The translations under genes and the position numbers were made by a program. From positions 90,941,813 through 91,005,812 of the forward strand of contig OX465283.1 of the NCBI GenBank assembly GCA_949987705.1: a DNA stretch of 64,000 nt, given 5' to 3'. This document shows, one piece after another, positions 20,912 through 33,252 of this stretch. The notes under the pieces were generated by a model that worked only from the letters and a program-made list of their open reading frames with translations, searched no databases and was not told where the DNA came from. The stretch is from Thereva unica. Its lineage: Eukaryota; Arthropoda; Insecta; Diptera; Therevidae. The first letter of the stretch is position 1; each line of letters begins with the position of its first letter.

Positions 20912-22899
20912 TTGTAGATAATCGCCTAATCTACAAACTTTGTTAACACAATTTTCTGATAAGACGTACGGTTTAGCATATATTTGCAAAAAACTGATAT
21001 TTTGGCCCTTTGACCTTGAATAAAAAAGTTTGCAGTCGTCCAATCGCGTGGCAGTCTCTACACCTTATGTACCTATAATAATGTTTTTAAGGGCTGTTCC
21101 AATTTTCAGCAACTTCCGAATTATCTCCCAATTATGGCGTTTTTTCGTGTATTTTGACTGGACTACTGTCTTACATTAGTACTTAAAACTTGCTTTTGAC
21201 TTTTTAGCTCACTTTTTGTCACAAGGGCGTCGTTTTTGAAGTGAAACTTCCTTGCTCTCGTTCTGAGGATTTTGAATTAATTCGCTCAAGTACGAGTGAA
21301 TTCAGAAAACTGAAACGAAAACAAGGACAGGTGTACGAAACGGAAGTTGCCTTCTCACTCATTTACATAATCGGAAATTTAGTGATGACACACACCGCAC
21401 CAGCAGGATAATATTTACAATTTATTTAAATTGGTCATACATAGATGGCTCAGGCATCGGTAAAGTAAAATGGGGAGTCGGTTATTTAAAAAAATGAGAT
21501 TGTGTATTAATTATTAAATATAAAATTTTTGTAAAAGCAGCGAAATATTTTTGATTTTTTGTTAATTAAAACTAAAAGTGTTCTTGGTAATATATATTTG
21601 GATACATATGCAATAACTCGAGTATTGTCATCTCGCTCTAGGTTGGAGTGAGATCACAATTACATTATCGACAGTTAGTTGGCTACAAAGTGTGATTAGT
21701 TTTGAAAAATATTTGTTTAATAATTGTAATAAGTGATATTTAAAACAATTAACTTGTATTTTGAGGTGTTTATTGTCATTTAGTGTTTTTCCGTACAAAC
21801 AGGATTGTTTTCTATTGAGGCAAGTGATATTGTAGCGCAAAATATACGTGAGTAAAATTTCTGATAATCTTTACATTAATATATTATCTTCAATTTTGCA
21901 ATGATTAAATTTTAATTGTATTAAAATATATAATATATTGCCAGAATTGAGATTTTGACCGTATTCCGTAATATCAACCAGTGAAAAAGAGTAAATTTAA
22001 GTGCTTTCGCTGTGATTTAATAGCATACATGAAAGTGTTATAACTTGAAACTAGCTGGGTTCCATTGGGAGATATGCATAATATTACCGCCAGGTTTTCA
22101 AGCTTTAGCTACTTAAAAATAGATGGCTTTTGCTTTTTACGGTTAAGTAAATTGTTTATTAAATATTTGAAAGTGCATTTTTAAAGTAAATATTTAAAAA
22201 TGGCAAATATAATATATATGGTAAGATATAATATTTTCTTCTATTATATAAATAATAATTCCTTCAAATTTATTTTTAGGACAATAAATTAATTTGATTT
22301 TATGTTTTCTCGCACTAATATCTGATATTAAAAAAAATACAATTAATACAAAGTACATATAGACATAAGTATGTAGGCGATGTTTCGCTTCTGCCTTGTG
22401 TTCTTTAATACACAATAATTTTTTTTTTAATTTTTTAATTATTTTGTAATTTTAGTATATTTCTAAAGACACCTTCCTCCACATCTGTGTTAAAATTGGC
22501 TTGCATATGAATTTTCTCCTATATATTTCTTTCGTTTCCTGGACTAATAGCGGCGTTTTAGTAGCTCTGAGACCGACCAAAGTTGCATTCCCCTGCTCTC
22601 TTGTGGCCACATTTGTAACTAACTAGACGCAAGCAATTTCTCCGTGGTTTATATTTCTAAACAGAATATTGTCAAGTAAGACTATAATCTGGAGCTCGGT
22701 TTACGCGTGTGGTCTAATAAATGTGTTGAAATGGTGGATGTTACAACTTGGTAGAATTGACTACAACTCATGGGGTCACGGAGCAACCCATAAATTTACA
22801 AAAAGTTGCGGCATTAACAAGCCATCCTCGAACAGAACTAATTGAGTGATGTTATATAGATAAATAAAAAATTGTTTTGAACAAAAAACTTAAATTTAA
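20912..22899. other. No recognisable gene
   Basis: AT-rich sequence without long frames. A GTGAGT donor-like site near 21849, after a stretch rich in short frames, could mark an untranslated exon, but nothing else supports one. No inverted or tandem repeat stands out. Confidence 0.3.
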
Positions 22900-23229
22900 T
22901 GTGAGTTGTGACAACGCTCTATGAAAGCTTTCAAGATAACGTTGAAAATTCCAGAAAGAACTTTCTGGATAATGTTCCTCAAATGTTCTAGCAGGACTCA
23001 TGGAGTAAAGACGTGGTTTGTTGATTTTCGCTCAACTATTTTCCGTAAATTATAATCTGTTTTCCATCGATTTTTGAGCCGTGTTTGAAAAAATCTCCGT
23101 AAATCTGTTTTGGGCTACTTTGGACTCCCGAGAGTTATTTATCCGCGTAATAGTTGCTAGATTTTTGCGACTTTTCCAATTCGTGCAGTGTTGTTGTTGT
23201 TCCGACAGTTATCAGCTGTATAAGAGTGC

Positions 23230-24123
23230 ATGATGAGTAAGCAAAATATCAAAACTGCCACCACAAATCAAAAACCGACTCCGGTCGTCACCAGAGGAAG
23301 AGGTCCGAGGAGAGGAGAGACACCTAAAACGGACCCTGAATTATCACTGCCCGCACCTTCTCCTCGTCGATCGTTATCAATTGATGGTTTTGACTTGCTT
23401 GAGACCCGGTTGAAAAAATTCATTACTGACTTGTTGTCTGAGAAATTTAATGAGATGGAGAATGCTATATCTGGTCTATCTCAGAAAATGGACAGCATAC
23501 TCGGTGAAGTGCAGATGACTGTCGACAAAGTCAATAAAATCAATGATGATGTGCATGCGATGCAGCAGGATATGTGTCTGTTATACCAAAAAGTTGATGA
23601 CAGTGAGAGACTGCTGAAGCAAAATGATGTGATTATTTCCGGCATTCCAAATGATGACTCATTGCAACCCAAGCAATTATTGTCTAATATTGCTACTTGT
23701 ATTGGACATGAGCTGTCCTTATATACAGACGCATTCTTCTTGCGCAGCACCAACAACGGCATTAACAAGAAGACCTTATCAGCACGAATGGTGGTAAAAT
23801 TGTCAAATACCACTGAAAAGTCGGCATTTATTAGACAATTTTATCGTAACGGAGGCGTTAAAATGAGCCAGATAAGTACCCTGCTTAATTCTGAGGGGAA
23901 ACTACATATTTGTGAGAGCCTCTCTAAAAACAACCAAAGAATTTATAACATAGTTAACAAACACAGACTCAATAAGGCCATCTACTCGGTAAGTACACGA
24001 CACGGAATTGTTTACGTTCGCTGTCGCAAGACTGATCCTCCTGTCAAAGTGACTTCTGTGGATGCCATTGATGAAATTATTGGAGGGAATATCAACTGTG
24101 ATAACGTCAATGCTGATGATTAG
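23230..24123 (+). CDS. LINE ORF1 protein (coiled coil plus FP-C-like C-terminus), 297 residues
   Basis: This is a nucleic-acid-binding ORF1 protein expected to coat the LINE transcript. Residues 1-50 are basic and Pro-rich ('RGRGPRRGE'). Residues about 60-140 are a predicted coiled coil with heptad Leu/Ile/Met. 'NDVIISGIPNDDSLQ' (about 136) starts the RRM-like core, and 'LHICESLSKNNQRIYN' (about 226) with 'GIVYVRCRK' resemble the Baculovirus FP-C-like region of many CR1-group ORF1s. No CCHC zinc knuckle is visible. The ATG is the second of two adjacent Met-compatible choices (MM). The frame is fully open. Confidence 0.8.
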   Translation: MMSKQNIKTATTNQKPTPVVTRGRGPRRGETPKTDPELSLPAPSPRRSLSIDGFDLLETRLKKFITDLLSEKFNEMENAISGLSQKMDSILGEVQMTVDKVNKINDDVHAMQQDMCLLYQKVDDSERLLKQNDVIISGIPNDDSLQPKQLLSNIATCIGHELSLYTDAFFLRSTNNGINKKTLSARMVVKLSNTTEKSAFIRQFYRNGGVKMSQISTLLNSEGKLHICESLSKNNQRIYNIVNKHRLNKAIYSVSTRHGIVYVRCRKTDPPVKVTSVDAIDEIIGGNINCDNVNADD

Positions 24124-24350
24124 TTTTAATTAGCTTTAATATTTTTTAATATTGTCTTAGTTTTATGAAAGCCTTTTATTAATTTCATATGTTGCTATGC
24201 TTATATACATTAACTCTTATTACTTTTTTTATAATTCCATTTTTAGCTTATGCTTGCATATTGTTTTAAATTTGTTTAATCTTTTTCATGATTTTGACCA
24301 CTTCGTTGCGTTGATGCTTCTAATGTTGTTTTTCTCATTGCTTATATATT

Positions 24351-27241
24351 GTGTTTTTAGTTGCCCTCCTGATGCTGGCCGCTGTTATACTACCGATCTT
24401 CGTAATGATGGGTAGTACGAGTACGTTTGGTTCTGTGTATGATGTGGGTAGACTGCTTAATATCATTTGCTCTCAAGAAGAATTGGATGTACTCAACATA
24501 TGTTACTTTAATGCAAGAAGCCTGAGGAACAAGATTGATGACTTGAGGGAAATGTTTGATAACACTAGAGTGAATGCGCTTTTGGTCACTGAGACGTGGT
24601 TAAATAGTGATATCCCTTGTTCTTATGTGCATCTACCTAACTTTACCATTCATCGTAATGACAGGCCTGATAGAATTGGAGGGGGTGTGGCTATCTACGT
24701 TTCCAAATCATTGCCGTCGAAAATCATCTACAGATCCACCGGTGATCAGTGTGAGTTCATTGTTGTCGAGGTCAAAACGCACAGTGACTTGTGTTTACTT
24801 GTATCTGTGTACTGCCCGCCCAATTCGTTCAATGAAGTCAATGCAGAAGAGCTCTCTAGCGTTCTCTCTAGGCTTGGTAGGCAGTATAGAGATATTCATA
24901 TTGCTGGAGATCTCAATGTTGACTTGCTTAAGTCAAACCGTAGAAGCAGTACGTTCACATGGTTATTCCAATCTGTTGACATTGAGATCTTAAACAATCT
25001 CCCAACGTTTAATAATTGCATGCGACCTTCTTTGCTTGACGTTCTTGCCACTTCGAGCGTTGAAAGGGTGGTTCGTTGGAGTCAACTTTCACCTCCCAGC
25101 CTATTCGACCATGACTTCCTTTTTCTATCTGTGAGATTTTCATGCTCAGCATCGGCCTCTCGTCAATTCATCACATACAGGGATTATAGAAATATTGATT
25201 ATGAAACCATTTACCAGAAATGCCTCTCGTTACCTCTAAACGCGATATTTAGTCTACACTCGATTGACTAGAAAGTACAGGTGTTCACTCCCCTTATTTT
25301 AGCTGTTTTCAACGAGTGTGTTCCACTCAAACGAATTCCTAAGAAGCCGGAATGTCATAACTGTCCTTGGTTTAATGCCGAAGTAAGGCTGCTAATCCAG
25401 GAACGTGAACTCCTTTATCGTAGGTACAGACGGCTGAGAACTACTGAATCTTTCAGTAGGTATAAGCACATCCGTAATATGGCTAACAAAAAATTCGTCT
25501 CGCTAAGCGGGAGTTCAATGCGGCTAAGCTTAATTCTGACCTGCCACCCAAACAAGTATGGAAGAATATACGTAAACTTGGTATACATACTGGGCCTGCA
25601 AATGCTAGCGACCTTAACTTCGACACCGAGCTTATGAATCAATCATTTATCCAACCGTTAATGCCCTTAGATACTAATCTAGAACAGAGAGCTGCACTCT
25701 CGTTTGAAGGCTTCAGCTTTAGATGTGTGGATGCGGCCGAAGTGCTTGCATCGCTAAATTCTGTTCGTTCAAATGCCACTGGTATTGATGGTGTTGAACC
25801 TCAATTTTTCAAGCTTATCATACCATATGTGATCGATGCAGTTACTCACATATTCAATTGCTGCCTAACCTATTCTGTATTTCCCCGTGCATGGAAGAAA
25901 GCGTTCATTGTGCCAATACCTAAAAAAACCTCTCCCTCTGACATATCTGACTTCAGGCCAATTAGTATCTTATCCTACCTGTCCAAGGTTCTGGAGAGAA
26001 TTATGTATGATCAGATTCAATCCTTTCTTGTTGAACGTAACTTACTGTGTGAATGGCAATCTGGCTTTAGGCGATTTCATAGTTGTGAGACTGCACTGCT
26101 GAAGGTCACCACGGATATTCGAGCTAAGTTGGATGATAACGAGACCGCGGTGTTGATTCTGCTTGATTTCTCAAAAGCCTTTGACACCGTTAATCACAAA
26201 CTCTTGCTGTATAAATTTGCCGCTCTCTTCCATTTCTCGTCCTCTGCTATCTCCCTCCTCTCCTCATTCCTCTCCAACAGGTCTCAGTGCATCAAGTTCA
26301 ATGACAAGTACTCATCCTTTCTTCCTGTGCCATCAGGAGTACCGCAGGGCTCTGTTCTCGGACCTTTGCTCTACACATTATTCACGAATGATATGTCTAC
26401 TGTCATCCGGAACTGTTGTTTTCACTTCTTTGCTGATGATACGCAACTATATACCTCATCTTCATCTGATAAGCTAGGTGAATGCATTAAAAGAGTGAAT
26501 GATGACTTGCGCAGTATCTCAAGCTGGGCGTCTAATAACTATCTTCGACTCAATCCTACCAGGTCCGTGGCACTATTTATCAGCCGTCGCTCAGTTAATG
26601 CCCATGAGCTAAATACTATCACGATTGATGATACTCCTCTACGTATTTTGAATAAAGCTACGAATTTGGGTATTGTGGTGAACTCGACGTTGACTTGTTG
26701 CGATCACGTCTCGCTGATCCTTAGTAAAGTTTATAGTTGCCTTCGAAGGCTATGGTTGTTTGGTAAACTCCTACCTCAACAGTCACGCCTAAGACTGGTA
26801 AAGAGCCTCATCATGCCGCATTTTTTGTACGGCATCTCGAGTTATATTGCTTTGGATGCCATTTGCAGGCGTCGTCTGAATGTGGCATTTAATGACTGCA
26901 TTAGATTCTGTTTTGGCTTACGACGAAATGCCCATGTTTCGACTTATCGCAAATTTCTTATCCCCTGCGAGTTCTTGTCTTACCTTGACATACATGCATT
27001 ATGTTTACTCTATAAGGTACACTTTACCAGTAATCCCAATTACTTGACTAATTTTATAGTACCCTTACAGTCACGTCGCCTGTTAAGCTTCCGCATACCT
27101 TCTTTCAAGAGCAGAATTGGTGGTCGATCCTACTTCTTGCACTCAATCAGACTGTGGAATAATTTGCCTCCCTCTATAAGGGGAGCCTCTTCAGCGGCGG
27201 TTTTCAGGAGCAAACTTTTAAAGCATTTTTCTGTTGGTTAA
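24351..27241 (+). pseudogene. CR1-like ORF2: endonuclease and reverse transcriptase, one stop and one frameshift
   Basis: The protein would nick target DNA and copy the LINE RNA in place. The endonuclease region starts after about 40 residues ('NICYFNARSLRNKIDDLRE'), with 'VTETWLNSDIP' (catalytic Glu), 'HIAGDLNVDLLKSN' (Asp/Asn) and 'FDHDFLFLSV' (His). An in-frame TAG lies at 25269-25271. Near 25490 the frame shifts, and the reverse transcriptase then runs uninterrupted to 27241. Its boxes are 'VLILLDFSKAFDTVNH', 'GVPQGSVLGPLLYTLF' and 'HFFADDTQLYTSS', so the catalytic Asp residues are kept. No RNase H follows, as usual for this group. The small number of lesions suggests a fairly recent insertion. 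Confidence 0.85.
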
Positions 27242-27505
27242 GTTTAATATTTATTTATTTTTTTTTATTTTAATTTAGTGTCTGTTGTCTTCTCGCGAGT
27301 GGTCAAATTCATATTTAGCTTCATATTTAGTTTTAATTAGTTTTGTATAACATTGCAATAGTTTTCTTTCTTTTTATTTGCATCTTCCTGTCTTTTTTCT
27401 CTCTTTTTTTTCCTACTTTTCTAGTTTGTAATATTCTCTAAAAGATTTGTACTCTAAAAGATTTGTATCTTGTGTGCACTTACCAAATAAATAAATAATT
27501 GAAAA

Positions 27506-28063
27506 AATTGAATAATTGAAAATCCCAAGACAGGGCAAGATATTTGTGCACTTCTTTGTTTAACTGTAAATGTGAGAAAGGAAATGGCAAACAAAGCCTT
27601 AAAACCCATTTCATATAAAAAGATACTCCTGAGAGGTTTAAGCTAAAAACAAAGTTTTCTTTAGACTTATGGGTATAAAGCACCGAGACAAGGTGAATTT
27701 ATGGTTTGATTTGCTATATTAACTGGATAAACTAATTACGGTATAAGGGTTTTTAAAAATTAATGGCTTTTGTCATTTAAAAACCCGAAATTTTATTTCC
27801 TTAAATTCGATACAAAATTACTGTACCTATAAAAATACGAATGCATTCCCACTTTTGAAGTACCGACGATCAAATTTATTTAGGGTAAATAGTCAATGAC
27901 TTTTATGTTTTATACATTGGTCTTGACCACTTTCAGTATAAAGTTTCATTATTTATAATTATAAACCTACATTTTAGTCTTCTTTTCTGTTTTATTTAGT
28001 TTGACCCCGTATATTTGTTTGTTTGTTTCTTTGGTTCAAATCTTGCGAGAGCTTTTTCAATTA
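27506..28063. other. No recognisable gene
   Basis: AT-rich spacer with only short chance frames. I see no repeat structure or RNA gene. Confidence 0.3.
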
Positions 28064-28400
28064 CAGTGGAACTTCTCTAACTCTTCTCAAGGTACTACAA
28101 AAAAAACTCGAGTTAGGGGGATTTCGACTCACAGAAATATACAAAAAATACACAAAAAAGTTATTTTTATTCTTATTCGGAAATTTTTTTTTTTGTGTTT
28201 TACAAGACCACTTCTTCTTTTCTATAAAATCTTCGATATAATTAGGAATATCACTTCTAGATTCCACAAATTTTCGTAGTTTTTGGTAGAGATCAAAATA
28301 CATTAAAAATGGAATGAAACATAAATAATGTATTTGTCATAAAGATTCGGCTTAGAGAATAATTCGAATTATAGAAGTTCGAGTTAGATAAGTTTCACTG
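28064..28400. mobile_element. 337-bp pogo/Tigger-like MITE, TA duplication
   Basis: It starts CAGTGGAACTTCTCTAACTC and ends with the imperfect complement GAGTTAGATAAGTTTCACTG, flanked by TA on both sides. CAGTGGAACYTC termini and a TA target are typical of pogo/Tigger members of the Tc1-mariner group. It has no transposase. Confidence 0.75.
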
Positions 28401-29261
28401 TATAGATTTTTTCAAACGTCTTGAAATTCCGCGCATCTACCCCAACTAAGCTCTTAAAAATGTTGAAAAGCTCGGACAAAGCTCCATTTAACTCCTCCTA
28501 TCAAATCACTTGCTCCCATTTAATCAGTCGCGACTGCGTTTTGCTACAGGAAGATGTATTTTTCTGGGACTTCAATGATTATTTTAAAAATTTGCAAATT
28601 ATGAATGATAAGTTTTTGTATTTTACACATTTACTGTAGAAATAATTTGTAGCCAATTTCTACTAAATAAATACAAAATTTGTGTCTTTATCACTGTGAT
28701 TACTGTTGAAGTTTTCCGCCAGTCGCATGCACGCTTCTGCCTGGAGAGGTTGTGCTGCATGCGACTGCGGAGAGTTATCGTTTTATGACTGAAAAAGCTC
28801 ATGTACATACATATTTAAGAGAAATTTTGTCAGAATTTTTTTTAAATTATTTTAAAGGACATCATTCATTTTGGACCAAAAACTGAAAGTGCCGGCCAGG
28901 ATAAAAATGTGTAATATTCGGATAGAACACCCAATTCCTATCATTTTTGACTACGGCACCAAATCTGTGCGCCCTTTGGTTACGGTGTTACATACTTTTA
29001 AAATACAATAAAAATGTTATTATGATGTTGTTATTGGAACGAAGTTCCTTATCGCGCGTTGCGAAAGGGGGCTAGACGGAAAAAATTAAGACCAAAAGTT
29101 GTAACGACACTTTTTGGTATAGTTGTGCCGTGCAGCGTGCGCATGTTTCCCTGTCTGTCTATCTCTCTCTCATAGAAAGCATGCCCGTTATTTTCTTTTC
29201 GTCTTTCTATTTCGCATTGTACAGTGTGGTGTCGCGACGATTATTTTTTTGAGTGTATACA

Positions 29262-30084
29262 GGTTGTTTTTGTTTTGTTATTTTTGTTGTTTTTGTTGTT
29301 TTGGTTGTTTCTGTTGTTTTTGTTGTTTTTGGTATTTTTGTTGTTTTTGTTGTTTTTGTTATTTTAGTTGTTTTTGTTGCTTTTGTTTTTTTGTTGTTTT
29401 TGTTATTTTTGTTGTTTTGTTGTTTTTGTTATTTTTGTTAGTGTTTGCTGTTTCTGTTGTTTTTGTTGCTTTTGTTGTTTTTGTTGCTTTTGTCGTTTTT
29501 GTTGTTTTTGCTATTTTTGTTGTTTTTGTTGTTTTGTTGTTTTTGTTACTTCTGTTGTTTTTGCTGTTTTTATTGTTTTTGTTGCTTTTGTTGTTTTTGT
29601 TATTTTTGTTGTTTTTGTTGTTTTTGTCGCTTTTGTTGCTTTTGTTGTTTTTGTTATTTTTGTTGTTTTTGTTGTTTTTGTCGCTTTTGTTGTTTTTGTT
29701 GTTTTTGTTATTTTTGTTGTTTTTGTTGTTTTTGTTATTTTTGTTGTTTTTGTTGCTTTTGTTGTTTTGTTATTTTTGTTGCTTTTATTATTTTGGTTGT
29801 TTTTGTTGTTTTTGCTGTTTTTGATGTTTTTGATGTTTTTGTTGCTTTTGTTGCTTTTGTTGTTTTTGTTGTTTTTTTTGGTTTTTGTTGTTTTTGATGT
29901 TTTTGTTATTTTTGTTGCTTTTGTTGTTTTTGTTGTTTTTGTTATTTTTGTTGTTTTTGTTGTTTTTGTTGTTTTTGTTATTTTTGTTGTTTCGTTGTTT
30001 TTGTTATTTTTGTTGTTTTTGCTGTTTTTGTTGTTTTTGTTGCTTTTGTTGTTTTTGTTATTTTTTTTTGTTTTTTTTTGATTT
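29262..30084. repeat. Microsatellite tract, (TTTTTGTTG)-like, copy 3
   Basis: About 820 bp. Shorter than copy 2 through loss of several repeat units; the variant order is otherwise parallel. Confidence 0.95.
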
Positions 30085-30086
30085 TG

Positions 30087-30532
30087 TAGCAATTACAAGT
30101 GTTGCAGATTTATGTGCAGCAGAGTGTGTAATGGAAAACGGCGTTACCTTAATCATGGCAGTCATATATGTCTCACCAAATAACAAATTATTAGATATTC
30201 AGGAGTTCATTCATCGAGCGCTGCTAGAGTATTCTAAAGATGTATCTCGAACACTTAGCAGATACAACAAAAATTTAGATAAAGTTCCACTCATTTTGGC
30301 CGGTGATTTTAACATCAACTTCAGTAATGAAAAATCAAAACCATTAATACAGTTTCTAGAGGAAGAATTTGATTTAAGAATAAACAATAATCCAGCAGAA
30401 TCAACAACAAAATATAATACTACCATTGATGCAGTTTTTTCAAGACATTTAAATAAAATAGAGTCCCAAACATATGTTTCCTACTTCAGTTACCACAAGC
30501 CAATTATTACTAAAATTGAGCATACTGATTAA
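30087..30532 (+). pseudogene. Endonuclease domain remnant of a Helentron protein (copy 3)
   Basis: Same residues as the other two copies across the domain ('ILAGDFNINFSNEKS', 'TTIDAVFSRHLNKI', 'SYHKPIITKI'), with a stop at 30530-30532. The upstream junction with the microsatellite differs (TTTGATTTTGTAGC against TTTGCTTTTGTAGC in copy 2). There is no own start codon before the domain. Confidence 0.75.
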
Positions 30533-30769
30533 GTTTATATTACATTATATTTATTAATAATAAAAAAAATTGTACTATAACTTAAAAACAAAATTTTTAT
30601 TACAATTCCTTCACTAATTAATCGAAAGGAACTTCGTTCCATCCCGGTGTCCCTTGACACCTCTTTGTTTTTTCATATTTAATATATTTGTCCAATTGTA
30701 TTAAAATAACATATCTTATTAACATTTTATTTCTCATTGTATTTTAAAAGCATGTAACAACATAACCAT

Positions 30770-31084
30770 GGCCATGTAGGACTGCGGTACTATCTCTACA
30801 ACCTACGACTGTCTCAAGAGACAGAATGCCGACTCTGCTTGGAAGGCGACGAAACTTCCACACATATTCTTTGTGAATGTGCTGCTCTGATCTGGCTTAG
30901 AAGAAGAACGTTTATCAGAGAGTTCTTGAGCCCTGCCCAAGTCCGGTCTTCATCAACTAAAGACCTTTTTGCCTTCATTCGGAAGGCCGTTAGTCTGCTC
31001 CGCTAGTGGGGTACGTACACAATAGGCCAAACTTGGCCGCAGTGTTCACCATATGGGTTGCCCCCTCATTCCTTATAATAATAA
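30770..31084 (+). mobile_element. 5-prime-truncated LOA-like LINE, 3-prime end only, 15-bp target duplication
   Basis: Translation gives the last part of an RNase-H-bearing LINE ORF2: 'TECRLCLEGDETSTHILCEC' is a CCHC-like tail matching 'CRLCLEEYESALHVLCECP' of the LINE at 38852-44859. The 3-prime UTR word CAATAGGCCAA is shared by both. It ends in TAATAATAATAA. TAACAACATAACCAT flanks both sides (30755-30769 and 31085-31099), the mark of target-primed insertion. Confidence 0.85.
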
Positions 31085-31499
31085 TAACAACATAACCATA
31101 GGGCGCACAGGTTTGGTTTCCTAGTAAAAAATAGTGGGAATTTTGTGATCTATCCGAATATTACGCTTTTTTTTCTGGCCGGCACTTTCAGAATTGGCCC
31201 AAAAATGTTTGGAACGTGAATGATGTCCTTTAGGGATGAGAAATACTTCGCATACTTATAGTAAAATTATGCTTATTGTAATGAATAAACTGGCTTGATT
31301 GAGCAGGAGTTTTACATGCATTTAAAAGCTCTGCTCAACACATATAAAGATAAATTAACTTTATTCATTTCTCATGCGTGCATCGCTTCTCAAATTATTT
31401 TGTTGAGTTTTTTCTGCGTTTGTTGCCATTTTAACTAAAAAGAGGGGAAATGACAATATTTATAAAATTTGGCGCAGAACTGCTCAAATTTTTTATCCT

Positions 31500-31858
31500 A
31501 TACCCACTTCTACTAAACTGATTCCTATTGACGCAGCGACCCAAAGTGTCCCTTGGCATACGACATGAGAAAACAGCACGGCTACTATTGCACGTCAGAC
31601 GTCAAAATCTCAAGAAGGTCAATGTTTGTGTACTAATTATTTTCTAGTTTTTGGTACAGCTTATGATTTGAAATAAATCCTTTAAACTAAAAGATTTTTT
31701 ACCTATTTTTTTTTCAACGAATTTGTCATTTTTATATTATTTTCAAGTTACCAGACCCTAATAAAGCCCCTATGAAACTTCTTTTTTCGTATTTTTAATG
31801 CATTAAAAATGAAGTGTCCCAATGTAGAAAAGCTATTTGTGTAAGTGAGTCAACAGTA
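31500..31858. other. No recognisable gene
   Basis: AT-rich spacer without long frames or repeats that I can recognise. Confidence 0.3.
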
Positions 31859-32110
31859 CCCACAAGGAAAATTGAGAATGCTTCCTATTGGTAGGAATAA
31901 GGAAGCCTTCCTGTTCGTTGCCCAGAGAAGGTATAGAGAATTTTTTGAATTTTATTTCCGCAAAAGCTTCATTCTTAGTCTTCCATCCAATGACATGGAT
32001 GGATAAAAAGAATATGAACTAGAGCACGGAAGAGAATGCTTCCAAACTCGAGAATGCTTCCTCGGAAGGTTTCCAGCATTCATGATTGTATGTTTCCTTT
32101 TCCTTGTGGG
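31859..32110. mobile_element. 252-bp MITE, TA duplication
   Basis: CCCACAAGGAAAA at the left and TTTTCCTTGTGGG at the right, both bordered by TA. Internal GAATGCTTCC words repeat near both ends. Superfamily not assignable. Confidence 0.6.
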
Positions 32111-32632
32111 TATGTGTCAAAAACATAAAAAGTGTATTAAAAATGCAAACACATTAAAAATGTAAAACTTTTACATTTTAAAAATTCTAGGAACTTGGTT
32201 TTTGACAGTTCTGCATTGAACAGCTGACATATCTTGTGAATTTTTTTTTGTGTTTCCAAGAATTATGAATGTATAAAGTGGGAACTAAATTGACATAACA
32301 CCGCATTTGTAAATGATTATGTCAATTCGCTTACTCAGAAGGAAATGTAAGCACCTACATATAGTGGCATAGCACGGCATATGACATACGCTCACCGGCG
32401 GCAATAGTGGCATATCTCAAAAACTCTGCATTGGAGAAAATGAAGGTTATAAGTTGTAGTAATTTAAATAAATTTAGTTAACTAAAATATACACAAAAAT
32501 TATATGGTTTTTAATGGTTACTGGTTAGTTTTTGTAGTCTAAATTAATATTACGTATTAAAATTTATGAATTTTTGTCTAATTGGAGGTACTTGAAAGAT
32601 GTGCCGCTATTGATTATACCAAGTCTAATATA
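32111..32632. other. No recognisable gene
   Basis: AT-rich spacer; no supported feature. Confidence 0.3.
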
Positions 32633-33033
32633 CCGAGTTTCCATGGGGGTCGAGTTGACTTGAGGTTGAGTTGAAATGACACTTCAACTCAACGACTCAA
32701 CTCTATGCGTTTCCATGGCTGACTTTTCTGCCTGTGTACAGACAGCTGAATGTGTACTTGTATTAAGCAACAGCTGCTTGCTAGCGATCATGGACCATAA
32801 AATTAATTTATTGTGTTCGTTGTATAACAGAAATGTTATAAACAGGCGCGACATTTTGAATTTTTTAACATTTGACAATCTCGTTTGTAGTTGTGTGCAT
32901 GAACTCTGTTCAATCTACCTATTTTCGTTGAGTTGAGCAGAGTTGAAAATCTTTAACGAAAACTCTTGACTGCGACTGTTTCCATGGAGTTCAAGTCGAG
33001 TTCAACTCTGGTTGAACTCTCATGGAAACTCAG
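32633..33033. mobile_element. 401-bp MITE with CYGAGTTTCCATG ends
   Basis: CCGAGTTTCCATGG at the left and CATGGAAACTCAG at the right, bordered by TA. Many internal GAGTTGA/TCAACTC words in both directions form a second layer of pairing. The 86-residue frame inside it is probably fortuitous. Confidence 0.65.
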
Positions 33034-33252
33034 TAATAGTTTTAGATGAAAATTCTGTTTGAGCTATCGGTAAAATGATAGGGATATAATACTTTTTAAT
33101 GTTCTAAATAAATAAAAGATTTAAAATAATACAGTACATGTTCAAAAATAGTACAGGATTTTAAAGAAGTAGTAATAGATCTTATATTTTGGCATTTCTG
33201 TGAAAATCTATTTAACTAAAATTAAAGCACTATTTTTTTATTATCACCGTAA

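Larger units (their letters stand above)
22900..27505 (+). mobile_element. CR1-like non-LTR retrotransposon, nearly intact
   Basis: A complete two-ORF LINE: a 5-prime leader of uncertain start, ORF1 (23230-24123), ORF2 (24351-27241) and a 260-bp 3-prime tail ending in AAATAAATAAATAA. ORF2 has one in-frame stop and one frameshift. The reverse transcriptase wording (FADDTQLY, GVPQGSVLGPLLY) is typical of the CR1/L2/Jockey side of the LINE tree. Confidence 0.8.
29034..30673 (+). mobile_element. Helentron-like rolling-circle element, copy 3
   Basis: It has the same leader, microsatellite, endonuclease remnant, tail, hairpin and ends as copy 2. It keeps CGTTCCATCCC where copies 1 and 2 have CGTTGCATCCC, so copies 1 and 2 share a variant. 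It is inserted near the symmetry centre of a foldback element, which gives its age relative to that element. The GA site of the 7.4 kb transposon is empty here too (29199-29200). Confidence 0.7.
28610..31500. repeat. Foldback element interrupted by a Helentron and a LINE fragment
   Basis: Arms at about 28850-29033 and 30674-31235 are inverted copies, with blocks such as 'ctgaaagtgccggcca' against 'tggccggcactttcag' and 'tacttttaaaatacaa' against 'ttgtattttaaaagca'. Further out, 28610-28810 and 31235-31490 resemble the core of the 1-2832 element. The Helentron (29034-30673) and a truncated LINE (30770-31084) sit near the centre. Confidence 0.65.
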
